Shown here one piece after another: positions 35,023-47,338 of a stretch of 64,000 nucleotides of DNA. The DNA lies in assembly GCA_021399445.1 (NCBI GenBank), contig JAJTUQ010000004.1:4960001-5024000 (forward strand). The letters run 5' to 3'. The notes below the pieces were generated by a model that was given only the letters and a program-made list of their open reading frames with translations, was not told where the DNA came from and did no database searches. This DNA comes from Xylogone sp. PMI_703. Its lineage: Eukaryota; Ascomycota; Leotiomycetes. Numbering within the stretch: position 1 is the stretch's first letter; every line of letters begins with the position of its first letter. The position numbers were made by a program, and so were the translations under genes.

Positions 35023-35490
35023 GGTTGCTGGATCCTTATTTTTTTTCTTTCTCGAAATCCAGATAAAGGGGAATATAATAATAATTAGAATTTTATATGG
35101 ATGTTGCGATGGATGGAAAATAGGAGCGATTATACGCGCGTATATATGACTGAGGGGTCTCGCCCAGAGCTTTGCCTAGACGTGGGGTGATGATGTAAAG
35201 CTTGGGTGCCTTATCGGGGTGCAGCTTAAGCTTCCTCGGCTTCCCAGCGGATCAAGGTTAATCCGCCATTGGAGGAGCTTGGGCCAATTAGATGGCTTCC
35301 CCTGGTCTGTTGGCGGTGATGCTTGCATTGTTTGGTGATTTTCGAATGCAGCACGGAGAGCTATCCTCTGCGGGAGAGGAATCAGGACGAGCTGTTTGAT
35401 ACACTCGATGATCCTTTTTCACGCCCAAACTCCTTTTGTACTGTCTTATGAAGCTGTATCTCGAGTTTTATCTGATCCATCTCATCCAAC
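35023..35490. promoter_or_regulatory. Divergent promoter region (PI31 / YVC1-type)
   Basis: A 468-bp spacer between two starts in opposite directions, AT-rich next to PI31 and more GC-rich in the middle. No recognised binding site. Confidence 0.35.
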
Positions 35491-38344
35491 ATGCCTCTCG
35501 GGCTGTTTCTCGAGAACGATGAAGTCATGCGGCTACCACAGATCGCAGCAGACGAGCCCTTTGTGGATGTGGTCAAGGCTCTCTCAGTGCAAGAAGATTC
35601 CTATGCTGATATGGAATGACTATTTGCTGAGACAATACTCAGGTACTTTGTGGACGAGATTATCATGCCAGCAACATTCGAGCAGCTACGGACAACTTCG
35701 GCAGGGAATAAGCTACGTATCTTGGTGGATCACCTCGTCGCCAAGGTCACGAATCCAATAATTATAAACGCGTTACTGTATGTCTTGAAAGTGTAGCTCT
35801 TCTCTTTGGTCTGTACGCTTAATATATTCTAGGACCTTGAAATGGCACTTCTCCTCTCTTGAAGCTGATGATCGTGGACTCAACGAAACGAGAGCCTATG
35901 CTTGTGAAATTGTAGCTTGGAGATTTTTAGGCCGGCTCACCCTCCATGATGCAATGCGCTATTGTCTATATGAACTAGAAGCCCCATCCACTGACCAGAA
36001 CAACGCTGGTGTTCGTGCTAATAATACCAATTCCACTGAGCAGTCCCCTCTTCTCCCGCAATTCAGACCTGAAAGCAGAGGTCAGAATTCTCTTAGAGCT
36101 AGACCAATGAGCAAAAGGATGCCACTCATACGATCAGTATCTCATGATATATTCCGAAGTGATATTGATATTGACATAGAGGAAGCTGATCCAACGACCT
36201 CTTTTACGGGCTTGAATGGCTTAGAAATTGCAGCGGTCGCCGACTGCAAGAAGTTCCTGAGTCAGAGGATCGTTCAAAAGATTATCACAGGTATATGGAC
36301 TGGCGACATTACATTCTGGGAGAGTCTCAGTGAACATACGAAGAAGAGGGCCCAGTTCTATAATAGTCACTCTTCTGACCCTTTTACGAGATTGAGAGTA
36401 CCGCGATATATCAAGGCATTTGAGGTTGTATTCTTCGGTACATTTATCTTTCTATATTACGCGGTTCTCATTGAACGCAATCCGTAGGTCTAATTCCAAT
36501 GCTTTCTATTTATTCCTAACAAAACCCAAGGTTCCGCATAACACCCCTTGAGATTGCACTCTACGTTTGGTTTGCGGCCTTCGCTTATGATGAACTTGGG
36601 GAGTTCATTGACGCTGGATCAATATTCTATGCTATTGATATATGGAATAGTTGCGACCTGATTATTATTCTGATAGGATTGGCTTTTCTGATAACCAGTA
36701 AGGCCGTCCACAAGCGTTATCTGATGTGACAATAACTGATTATTTATAGGAGTGATGGGATTAGTAAAAGATGATGGAAATATCGTGGATATTTCCTTTG
36801 ATATTCTATCATTGGAAGCTTTATTCATGGTTCCAAGGTCAGTATTTTCTCGTTGGTATCGTTGTCATATGCTAACAGTTTGTGAAGGATTTGCTCACTA
36901 TTAAGTTTACATCCTTATTTTGGCACTCTGGTAAGCCTACCATCATTTCTATGCAGTTTATAAAACTAATCTATTAGATTCCATGTCTAAAGCAGATGGT
37001 ACGTAGTGGTCGATTGAGTATTCGGAGTAATAATCTAACTCGCTTTGTAGGCAAAAGATTTCGTCAAGTTTATGGTTGTGGTGGCTGTTTTGTACATTGG
37101 TCGGTATCTATGACTCTGAAATGTATCTATCCGCATACTAATATACTCTCTAGGTTTTCTTACGACATTTTCCCTTTTGGCTCGAGATACCTTGACACTA
37201 TCTGAGATGAGCTGGATATTAGTCAAGGTATTTTTTGGAGCAAGCACACTTGGATTTGTAAGGCTTCGTGACTCATTTTTAAGGAACCTTTGCTGATTTA
37301 GATATAGGAATCAATGAACAAAGTATGTTGGCTTTGGTGTTTGAAAAATGATGTTAAAATTTTGACTCGCTTGTGTAGATATCTCTAATCCTTGGACCGC
37401 CACTAATGGTTTGTATTGACCTATCCTCCAAAAATGCATACATCTAATAGAACTAGCTCGCCTTTATTTGCATGACAAATATCCTTCTGATCACCTCTAT
37501 GATCAGCATCCTAAGTAACAGCTTTGCAAGAGTACGTTTTGAGCAACTTCGTTATGGTTCTAAATGCTAACTCTAGTTAAACACAAGGTTATTTCGCGTG
37601 CTAGGTTAGAGAGGTCTGAGCATCAGTGTTCTGCATTATGACTAACTCATACACTAGAGAAGAGTATCTGTTAGTGTACTCAGTCTATGTCTTGGAGGTA
37701 TGTTTGAGTATCACTTATATTGATACTGGTATGCTGATAATACATCGTAGGCATCTACAAGCAATCGGCTTACACACTTTTACCCACCTCTGGTAAAGCA
37801 GAAGCATCCATTACCTAGCAATATTACTGATGTAGTTGTTCAGAATCTAATACCCTTAATTTTCATCCGCCCTCTGCGTCTTTTTATATCCTCCGAGAGA
37901 ATTCGAGTTTCACGGATCTTTCTTCTTAAGGTGACCCACCTCCCAATTGTCGTCACTATCTATCTCTTTGAAAGACTCCAAGAGCAATGGACAGGCCATC
38001 GACGCTCTGAATTCTCACCACTGGGTCCATACGCCGAAGGATCCTCCAACAACAAAGTGGGTTCGAGGAGGTCACGTCCTTTCCTGTTAGACCGTTCCTC
38101 GAATCCTAGAGTCATGTCGCAGTACCTTGGTGATATATCGGGAGAAAGCGCATCCGCACGTAGACATGTTACTGACGTCTGGTCAACTGAGGATCACCTG
38201 CCTTCTCCGGCAAGTGGTAGAAAAGTAGTCGGTACAAGCGAGCATGTTGACTTGGAGGCCAAGATCGATGATCTGAGCGCAAAGATTGCCGAGTTAACAG
38301 CATTAGTTATGGCCCAACAAGGCACAAGCGTAGAGGAGGCATAG
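35491..38344 (+). CDS. YVC1-type TRP cation channel of the vacuole
   Basis: Sixteen exons resolve to 694 aa: 35491..35586, 35632..35777, 35833..36483, 36531..36697, 36750..36837, 36888..36930, 36978..36998, 37051..37099, 37154..37257, 37308..37322, 37379..37408, 37457..37531, 37588..37604, 37658..37697, 37751..37792, 37844..38344. Introns are 45-60 nt and phases agree throughout. The cytosolic N-terminus (FEQLRTTSAGNKLRILVDHL) is followed by transmembrane helices (FFGTFIFLYYAVLIE; LEIALYVWFAAFAYDELGEF; SCDLIIILIGLAFLI; FMVVVAVLYIGFLTTFSLL; LMLAFICMTNILLITSMISILSNSF), the TRP/Yvc1 pattern of a polycystin-like channel. A Lys/Asp coiled coil closes the protein. Yvc1 releases vacuolar calcium after osmotic shock in yeast. 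The first splice (acceptor GAG at 35631) is the least certain join. Confidence 0.85.
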
Positions 38345-39008
38345 TGAGATTTTTGAGATTTGAGATTTTGGCTTTAGGTCTATTACAAGAGAAGCGTTGG
38401 CGTTTAAGCGTTGTTGAAGTTGAAAGTTCAGCCATTCATTAGGCACAAAGTCTTTTATGACAACTGCCAATCCGATTTATTAAGGTGATATAGTTGGTAG
38501 CAGCATATGAGCATGGAGTCTAGGATGAGATTGTTATCATGGGGATCATTCTGTGTTTGTTTGAATCTAGTGGACTGTTTCACTTTGTCATTGAGATACT
38601 TTCTTGAAACTTCTCTTTCAAAGTCGCAGCAGAACCGGGAATACTTTCTAGCGATAGTTACTTGCGATTTAACCGGCTTTCCACACCCCCTATGTTATGG
38701 GTGTGGATCTAGTCAGATGCAGCTGAGGTGCTCAAAGAGGTGGATGATGTGAGTCCTTGGGGAAGTGGGGGTGCGTTGGAGGTACCTCGGAGGCACCTTG
38801 CAGCAGCTGTTTATCTGTCACATCTTGGCAACAGAATGGACTTTTTGCACAGCCAAGAGCAGCTACAGTGGGAATTCTATGAATGGATTGATCATATATG
38901 AGCATACGCTACAGTCTATCAAACATATTACCAACATCTGGCAATAAATATCTTTCTCCCATCACTAGATATCTTCGGTTCTTGTTGAATACTTGGTATA
39001 TTTCTTGC
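38345..39008. other. Spacer between convergent genes
   Basis: About 660 bp between the ends of the channel and SDR genes. Only short frames; nothing recognised beyond expected 3' UTRs. Confidence 0.4.
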
Positions 39009-40357
39009 CTACAATTTGGTACCGGTAGGCCTTTTGTACATTGCTCCGCCCGTGCCAGCCTATGTGCCTGTTAGTGCAGGGACTTTATGACCTCCTGTGC
39101 AGAACAGTTGCGGATCCCTGTGTTGATTAGCACACCCGTACCAAGCAAAAGAAATTCCAACCCGAGTATTGGCGTAAGAAGAAATTATTAGGAGACATTT
39201 CTTACCTGGTGGTTTGGATACAGTAGCGAGTCTGCAAGAACAACATTTTCCCTCCTTCCGGCTGCGAAGACAATAAGTTCAGCAACATCGTCGGGTGACA
39301 ATGGATCGCAACCACTATTATCTGTTAGTTTCGTGATCGTTTTACATGATTGCTCTGCTGTACTTACGCATAGACAGCATCGGCCTTTGACTTATCACCA
39401 TAGAATCTGACAACAGAGAATTCCTATACCAAGAATTAGTATCAACTTCGTCGTGACTATTCCGGCTTCTACAACTTGTAAGAAAAACGACATACCGTCT
39501 CAACTTGTCCAGGATCCACTTCAATGACCCTGACCCTTGATGCAACTAATTCTTTTCTCAACGAATCTGTGAAACTTCTGATAGCTGCCTTCGTCGCGCA
39601 ATAGATGCTGCCACCAACATATGGTTCTCTTCCCGCAATGCTGCCAATGTTGATGATATCACCAGATCCACCATTTGGTCTCTTGAGGTAGACTTTTAGG
39701 ACCGCCTGGGTCATGTTAATGAGACCGGTGACGTTGGTAGCAAACATGATGTTGAGATCTTCCTCCGCAATCTCAGGGGCTTTAGCAACGCCCTTGACCA
39801 ATCCACTAAATTAGGAGGATAACGTAATTAGAATAGTGACCCTCGTAAAACCAAAACACAAACACAAACAATCCCGCAAAGATCATGAGAGAAGGAAAGG
39901 AGGAAGCTTACGCATTATTAACCAGCACATCAATCTCCCTCCACTCCTCAGGCAAGTTCTCCACGAAGTTCCGGACCTCGTCAGGGTTGCTCACATCCAG
40001 CTTGAAAGGCAACACTTTAACCCCATTCCCAACCTCTTTCTGGATCTCAGCCGCAATCTGCTTGAGCGTGTCAATTCGCCGCGCTGTGAGGATCAAGCGC
40101 AGGTTATTAGGACTCGTCCGTGCGAATTCGAACGCAGTGCTACGACCGATTCCAGACGAAGCGCCGGTGATGACGATGGTCTTGCCCTCGAGGCGTTTGC
40201 CCATTGCGGAGGAGGCCATGGCGCGAGAGGTGCTGGTGCTGAAGAAGGACGAGGGGAAGAAGAACTTGGGGGCGCGAGAGCGGGGAAGGAACTGTGGATA
40301 GCTTGCTTGGAGAGTTCGTAGGAATTGGAGGGTGGTACTATGGCGTGTGAAGGGCAT
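39009..40357 (-). CDS. Short-chain dehydrogenase/reductase (YMR226C-like NADP-dependent)
   Basis: Five exons (40357..39912, 39805..39496, 39423..39368, 39314..39206, 39059..39009) encode 323 aa. The Rossmann motif TGASSGIG is at residues 64-71, NNA at 147-149, and the catalytic set is Ser204 (NIGSIAG), Tyr217 and Lys221 (YCATK). Block order and the LEGKTIVITGASSGIG start resemble the yeast YMR226C/YdfG group, which oxidise 3-hydroxy acids such as serine and threonine with NADP. The first 45 residues are rich in Ser, Arg and aromatic residues and could be a mitochondrial presequence; a second ATG at residue 47 (MASSAMGKRLEG) could give a cytosolic form. The last exon is only 17 codons. The real substrate is not deducible. 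Confidence 0.9.
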
Positions 40358-41336
40358 ATATATGTTTCAGCTGGAACAGAGAATGAGAAGAGGAAGGAAA
40401 AAGAGAGGGAAAGAAACAGCGAGTGGATTGGATGGCGGGGAGAATAAATATGTACGGTAGTAGGATGGAGGGGTGCGAGAGTGGGATTATAGGTCCTGGA
40501 GGGGTGCAATGGGGGAGTGAGAGCTATATCGGCAACCCCACAGTGATAGCCGGCGGATCGTACTGGAGCTTTCTAATGGGGGTTGAGCTTCTCTCTTGAT
40601 GATCTAGATCTGATTAAAAGGAGAGGGCGAGAAGAAGAGCTTTAGGAAGATAGACATCTCTGCTTCTGGTTTTGAAGAGTTTATATGCGGTATACACCTT
40701 TTAAATATGCTTGTGAGCTTGTAGTTCTACACGAGGTGGGCATCACCGGTTATGTATACCCCAGAGCTATACTCCATATTCTCCAGGTAGTCTCCCGCAT
40801 TCGAGGAGATAATCAACTACCTTTGAATCCCTCCAAGTCATTATATATCTAGTAAATACGTATCATACTGACTCAATACTAACTTATGCACAACAGATTT
40901 GAAAAACTTAAAATAGCTTATAGAGAATTCAACACTATTGATTGATTTATATTCAACCGACTGATCAACTCTATTAACCGCATTCGAATCTTGAACCCAT
41001 TCGCATAGGGCCATTTCATTTCAATGTACCCTGGATATCAAAAAAAGATAAAACTCTGCCTCGACTCTTTTCCCGCTCCATTACTAAACTCTTCTCCCTA
41101 TGATAGATACCCTTGGTTCCATACCCAATTTCCCTTCATATGTACAAATTTCAGGTATCCAGTTTTTTTTGGCAACTGGCAGAGTTTCAAACGCCCTACA
41201 ACACCAAAAACGCCCTCCACACTTAAGCCATCCCAAGCCCGTATCGTAATCGAGTGCAAAACGCCCCAAAAAGAAGAAGAGGCGCCTAAGATCAAGAAAA
41301 AAGAAGTATAACGGGAAATATTTCCAAGCAAAGATA
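40358..41336. other. Spacer upstream of the SDR gene
   Basis: About 980 bp between the SDR start and the SUN-protein stop, both on the minus strand. It probably holds the SDR promoter and the SUN-gene 3' UTR. The short plus-strand frame at 41024-41311 has no known domain. Confidence 0.4.
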
Positions 41337-43709
41337 TCATATCTTTCCATCAAATGGCGAATGCTCCCCTGCGATATCGCCGTGTACGCGCACCCTGTAT
41401 AAGCAGGTATATTCTGGTACTCCATTGACTCCCCAGTTGTTCAGGGCTCTTACGATTAATCTGGTTGTCGCTGCCTCTCTGTAAACATTTTTATCTAGAC
41501 CTACCCCAGTCCATTTATCCACTTCGCCAAGTCGAATCTGGACATCAAATGCTTGAACTGGGTTGGGAAACTCGCCGTCGAATGTCCACTTAGCGAGGCG
41601 GACATAGCCAGGAGGTAGTAGTCCATGAGGAGATGATTTATCATCCGGGAAGATAGCGGTGGAGATTTCTGTTGCGGCTCGATATATCTCTGGGTCATCG
41701 ATAAATGCTAGCAGTTCCATATCTCTAGGAGCTGCGCCAGGGGCAAGAGATGCTGGCCTAGGAACATGTTCAATGATGACTTGATCTGGGTAGATTGCAT
41801 TGCCCGTATAAACCCCTAAACTAGCACCCCACCCGTTGTCATTACCGGCGGGAGAGCACCAGCAGTCACCATAGGCGTCCCAGTCCTTGAGCGCTTCCTC
41901 AGGGCCCTTGGGAACAGGAAGAGGATTATTGCGCAAATGGAAATAGGTCTTGACTAAGATATTGTGGTTATTTATGGGAGCGACATAGTTGGGGGATGTA
42001 TGTCGTATATCAATATGCGCTCCTGTCGCAGGAGAGAAATGGTTTACGCGCCGTAAACCCCAGTTCACTTTTCCATTGAGGTGAGCTTGGGAAAGAGCTT
42101 GTAATTGAAGCGCCTTGAATCGGCTTTCGAGAGATTGCACGGTTTTCTCAACACCGGTGATTCTCTTGTCGTATTGCGTAAAGGGAGCAATGGTGTTGCG
42201 GAGTTCCTTCAGCTCACGCTTCACGTCAAGGGTGGTATCAGCCCATTGGAGTTTCAAGAGTCTGATCATCTCAGATCTCGAGATAATAGCATCCCCATTG
42301 AAAGCAGTCTCCAGACGCTCTTGGAATTTTTTTTTGTTGAACTCTTTGTCAATCTCATCTTGTACCCATCCCTTGACTTTGACCTTGTTGCTATCTAGAA
42401 ACCTCTCCCAGTCTCGAGATGTTGTATCTTTCTTAGAAGATTTATCCTTCTCATGATTAGGAGGGAAAAGCTGAGTATCGCCGCTGATTTTGCTATGCAA
42501 TGCCTTCCAGAAATCAGTGGGGATCTGCAGGTTGCCGCGCCTATCCTTTCTGACAACAACAAAATCAGGGATATTAGATTCGAGATATTTGATCGAATCC
42601 GGGGTAAGATGGGGTTGTTTTTCGATCGTCGCGATTTGTGACTCGAGACTTTTGAAGCGGTTTCTGAGGTCTTTCAATTCTTTGACATGCTTGTCTGCAA
42701 AGAAGCTACCACGGCCATTACTCGGAATGTACTTCCCTACATACCCTCCGATGCTATAGCCAATGTCATCTGGAGTCAGGCTGTAGGCCAAATAGAGTAT
42801 GCCTAAAATCAGAAGCGGGGTGAGAAATGTGCGAAATGAGATACTAAGTTACGTGTTAGCGTATTCATGCAATAATTTCAGATTAAAGGAATTACCTGGG
42901 TAATGATTGCCATAATTGGCTGGCGCTAGGGATATCAGAGCCCAATTTGCTTGCTACCCTAGGTTTGCTCGAAGTAACTTTTGCTCTCTCTCTTGCTCTC
43001 TTTTTCTCTTCGATCTCTCGTTGCCTCTGCCGTTCTAATTCTTCCAACTCCCTTTCAATTGATTCGCGGTCCACTGGATCTTCCTGATCTACTGGGATGT
43101 AGAAATCCTCCTCTTCCTCTTCATCCTCCTCGTATATTGTTGGAAAGGGCGCGGGTTCCGGAGATGGTGCGGATACTGAGGATGATTCAACTTCAACTTC
43201 TCTGAAAACTCCACTCTCATTCACGAAGCTTTTATCTCCAGTCGAGGAGGGAGGTGGCGGCGGAGTTTTATCCGGAGGAGGTATGCTGCCGCCCTTACTA
43301 CTGAGGACACTGTTACCGCGTCTACTGGGCCGGCGCTGTGGGAGTTCAGGATCTAGCTTGCTGGTCAGAGTCAAAAGCATAATAAAAGTGAGCGAGCGGG
43401 AATTGACTCACGATTTGATCCACCTGCCGCCTCTATCTCTTCTTCTCGTGCCTCGTCTGCTTCGAGAATGGTCTGGAAAACGTTGCCAACTTTGGTTTCC
43501 TTGGTATTGATCAATGAACCTGGCGCGGATGTGGTATTCGTACCGTATGCGGTACTATGCTTTGCATTGACTGCAGGCAGAGCGCGGCCTGTATTGGCTG
43601 CGCTTTTACTCCGTCTTCGTGCCGGAGTGATGGTAATATCTGCGACATCTGGAGTTTCTCCTCTAACACTAGTTGCCCTGCTACTGGAGCGAGTTCGTCT
43701 CGTTGACAT
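41337..43709 (-). CDS. SUN-domain nuclear envelope protein
   Basis: Three exons (43709..43412, 43352..42896, 42843..41337) with introns of 59 and 52 nt encode 753 aa. The N-terminal 250 residues are nucleoplasmic-like: basic and Ser/Arg-rich, then an acidic run and a charged coil (ELEELERQRQREIEEKKRARE). A single membrane segment (FLTPLLILGILYLAYSL) follows at about 255-275, then a luminal coiled coil (KELKDLRNRFKSLESQIATIEK). The SUN domain fills the C-terminus (about 530-753), with YVAPINNHNILVKTYF, DCWCSPAGNDNGWGASLGVYTG and a FPNPVQAFDVQI strand. SUN proteins pair with KASH proteins to couple the nucleus to the cytoskeleton. Exon 2 must start at 43352 to keep phase with exon 1. Confidence 0.92.
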
Positions 43710-45338
43710 TGTGGTAGATATTATGTATATCGTGGAATTGAATTGGGTACAAAATTATCCACAGAGTTAAGAGTGGAGAAAACAGATAATAAATCTGGAT
43801 ATTTGAAAAGTTAATAGGAGCCCTAGACGGAAGAGTAGATTATTTTTGGAGGATTCGTGGATGAAAGAGAGGTTGAAGGATTAAAGAGAGAGGGTGAAGA
43901 GGGACAGGGGTGAGAAGAAGAAAGGGTGGTAAAGTGATAAAGGATGAGGGGACCCTGGAGGGGAAGGTGAAGTTGTTATCTCGCGCTAAGTATAGTAGAG
44001 TACCCATTGTCGACTGTGAGGATGCCAACACTTACAATTGTGAGGTTATTCACGCGGGTGCGCGTCCGTTTGCTGCAACAATACCAACGACAATCAATAG
44101 ACAATAGCCCAATCCCCCCTACCCAAGCAGAAAATGTCAAACTCGGCCTATTGTCACGCGCGTCAAGGTAATGTGGCCAGCACGCCAAGCTGATTGCCAA
44201 CGGGCCAATTAATCAGTTATTATAGACAATCGCAGTCGTCGCTAGTGAAATCTATAAGGTATTGCAATATTGTCGATCGAAAACACGTGCAGGGCTGGAG
44301 CGTTGGAGGACGAGGAGGTTGAGGTTGAGGGGAGGACTCGAGATCGCGGATGGAGAGACCGGGTGAACAATGAGCGCGCAAGTAGCAGCCATTTACACCT
44401 CGCCTGCAGATTGCCGCTGGAGAGCAGCAGGACGAGCCTGGAGAAAGTTGAGGTCTGGATTCTTTATTATCGCGCACCGCAGTCTGTCAGTTTGCCATCC
44501 GCCCAGAACTAGGGCTTCTTCGTCGCCCAGGGTTTAGGAGACAAAGGGAAAAAAAAGGCGGGAGGTCGCAATGACAGAATAATGGTTGTTTATCCCATGT
44601 CGCACCCGCTAAAGCTCCCATCCGCATCGGGCATGGCGTCCGCCCGGTGCGTGAACCCAACGGCGCAAGGGCAGTGCGTCGGTGCTGTGTTGTCCCCTGG
44701 CCGTGATTTGGCGCTTGCCAGCGAATCTCATCTGGCATTCGTGGGACGGACCGCAAGGCGCGGGCTTTTGTTTCTCCCTTCCGTGAGCGCTGGCAGTAGA
44801 TGCATGTTTCTTTGACGTGGCGGCTCAGCTTTGGAAGTTCTCTAAAGACTATATCCAACAAAGCTAATACCGCTGCTGTAGATTGCCTGTCAACAGACTA
44901 TTATCAGAAGCTAATTTAATTTACTCAAGTTTTTGATGCATAGGCAAATAACTATCCAATATATGTCTTACCACTCTATTACATGCCCAGATCCCTTCTG
45001 GGAGGAGCTTAGCAATTAACAATGGACATTTAGAGACGGATAGTAAAATAGAAACGCCGCTGTAGGCGGCTGATTTTATTGCGCTATACTAAGAACTTCA
45101 ATATACATGAAGCCCTACGTATGATCCATTGCAGGATGATGCATAGGAAGTGTGCTTAGGAGCCATCTGCTCCGTAACGTAATATAAGAAAGTAACATGA
45201 GCCTAGAGGCGTGCGACGTAGGGTAGGGAAGGCAGACACCATCCTGTCTGCAGCTTTCATTGTGAAATATTCGAGGAAAGAGCTATATCAAAGCTGTTGG
45301 CTCAGAGCTGTATAGCCCATGGTGCGGAGAGCCCAAGT
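43710..45338. other. Spacer between SUN and Arb1 genes
   Basis: About 1.6 kb between the start of the SUN gene and the stop of the Arb1 gene. It should hold the SUN promoter and Arb1 3' UTR. Purine-rich blocks at about 43850-43960 and 44290-44350. No gene recognised. Confidence 0.4.
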
Positions 45339-47338
45339 CTAGTCCTCCATCATTGCGTTATTCAATTGCCTTTCTTCTGCCTCTGGGTCATCATCTGTTG
45401 GAGCAGGTCGAGTATTAGGTACTGTGGTTGGGCTGTATCAGTCGGATGATCATCACTGGTGGACAGCTTTCTTACCTGGGTCTTTCCAGTAAAACATCTT
45501 CTCGTTGGGTAATACAACTAGAAATGAGGGGTAGACGTCCATAAAACTATCAATATACTTGAGGCCGATATTCAATTCACCAACGACAACTTGCATTTTC
45601 ATGCCCGGAAAGCACTGCTCAAGAAGTTCTTCTTCGAGGAGAAAGTCTTCAGTGGCTGTTTGGTCCATTTCAGGTTCGGCTTCATCATCCGTCATATCCT
45701 CTGGTTCCAAACCAGGACCTTCCCATGCTCTGACTTTTAGCACACCAAGAGGCTTGATGTTTCCAATGTTGCCCTCGACGTCTTTTACTCCATGGTAAGT
45801 TTCGATAGTCATCGTATTGGCCCGTTCTATCCCGCAAACTTCGAAATATCTCATCTCCTTATTAGTGATCTCCGCACCTTGTTGCATTACCTTTTCAAAT
45901 ACGTGACGTGGTGCTGAGAGAGCAATTCCGGTTTTGAAGATACGCATAGCTTGACGAACACTGATCCCAAGATTTTCCTTTGCAGAGTTATTCATCTCCT
46001 CATCATCCAATTCCGAATTTCCTGAGGCGAACAAGCTAGCATAGTGTCCTCCACAGATCATTGATATGGATTTATTTAAGTCTCCTGGGATCAAACCACT
46101 GAATTTCACGAGTAGGGGAAGTTCTTGCTCAGCAAGGTCGCATACTTTGCGTGCTGCATTCACATTGTCGTTATGCTCGAGACATACGTTATGAGCAAGC
46201 ACATAGTTGAGAAAATTTCGAATCACTGCACAAACAGCTTTAATGCTGGCTTCACTTGTCATATCGATGAACCGTGATGCCGTATGAGAGCTGCATGGGG
46301 TAATCATCAGTAAATAATAAGCTGAAAGGAAGACGAAATCTCACAGAAAGCCTTTAGCAACGCCCTCAAAATCAACAACCCAATTTTCGGAGTCAGTCGG
46401 ATCATAGAATCTAATATTGTGAGCTCCAACCCGAATGTGGTCAGTAGCCTGCATTTCAAGGATCTCATTAGTAGTAGAATTTTCAACCATGTCCTGGTCA
46501 AGGCCTCCACCAAATGCCTTTGTATTACTTGAGTCTAATCCGCCTAGAGTCAGATATTTTGTAAATACATTGGACCTGAAAGAGTCTAGCTTTCGTTTTC
46601 CCCTGTACCGCTGAATACAGGTTTGGATGCGTCTGGACAGAAGTTGTCAGTACTACATCTTGCTACTGTACAATAACTCACGTGTGGAATGGAATATCAC
46701 TGTTGTATGTCAGCACGTTTCTCCTAATCAAGACTGTAGCACTCACGGAGTATAGAATTCTCTCTCTTCATAGAAATCTCCTGGAGTCATTGGGGCATCG
46801 GCATAGAATTCTGAGCGGTGTCAGCGAGTGTATACAGTGATTTGAAGCAACAAGTATGGTACAAACCTTCGAAGCCAGTCGCTGGTGGTAATCGATTCTT
46901 CCCACTGCTCTTCTTCTTCTTACACCTCTTCTTTTTCTTGGTGCCATCTTCTGGAACATCTTCATCTCCATCATTCGCACCTCCACTGTCATCCTGCCCT
47001 GCGTCTTCATTTTCTTCTGCACCCTCATCGGCCGCACGTTTGACGAGGCGGAGTGGCGACTGAGTGCTAGCTGGGGTGGGATGAAGAGCTGGATTTTCAG
47101 CTTTGTGGTGATCAGGGGAAGAAGGGCGGATTGGTGTTGAGGGAGGGACATTTGGAACACCGGGAGGAGATGCTAAGCCATCAAACTGATGAAGGTCAAT
47201 ATCATTATCCGCTGCTGGTCTGAGGCTGAGTAATTCTTCGCTGGTATACGTGCCGGCTCTCCTTTCAAGGTCATCTGGGAGGGTGTTGAGATTGATATTG
47301 CTAAGTGCACGGGTCAACTGCTCGGAATGTGAAGACAT
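45339..47338 (-). CDS. Arb1 homologue (Argonaute siRNA chaperone complex subunit)
   Basis: Six exons (47338..46867, 46810..46747, 46699..46682, 46632..46345, 46290..45476, 45421..45339) encode 579 aa. The N-terminus is low-complexity with a Lys-rich run (KKKKRCKKKK), followed by the Arb1 signature: TGFEEFYADAPMTPGDFYEE, then IQTCIQRYRGKRKLDSFRSNVFTKYLTLGG, and WVVDFEGVAKGF. In S. pombe, Arb1 with Arb2 and Ago1 forms the ARC complex, which holds duplex siRNA and supports heterochromatin. The remaining about 290 residues are an uncharacterised domain with a conserved acidic stretch. The start is the first true ATG in the frame (MSSHSEQL). An 18-nt exon (46699..46682) is required to keep phase. 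Assignment is by motif recall and should be confirmed by profile search. Confidence 0.8.

Noticed and set aside
35587..35642. A 56-nt first intron in the channel gene ending at CAG
   Set aside because: It leads to an early stop; the GAG acceptor at 35631 keeps the reading frame and family sequence.
42115..42759. Plus-strand frames across the SUN gene
   Set aside because: Shadows of the minus-strand coding sequence with no domain.
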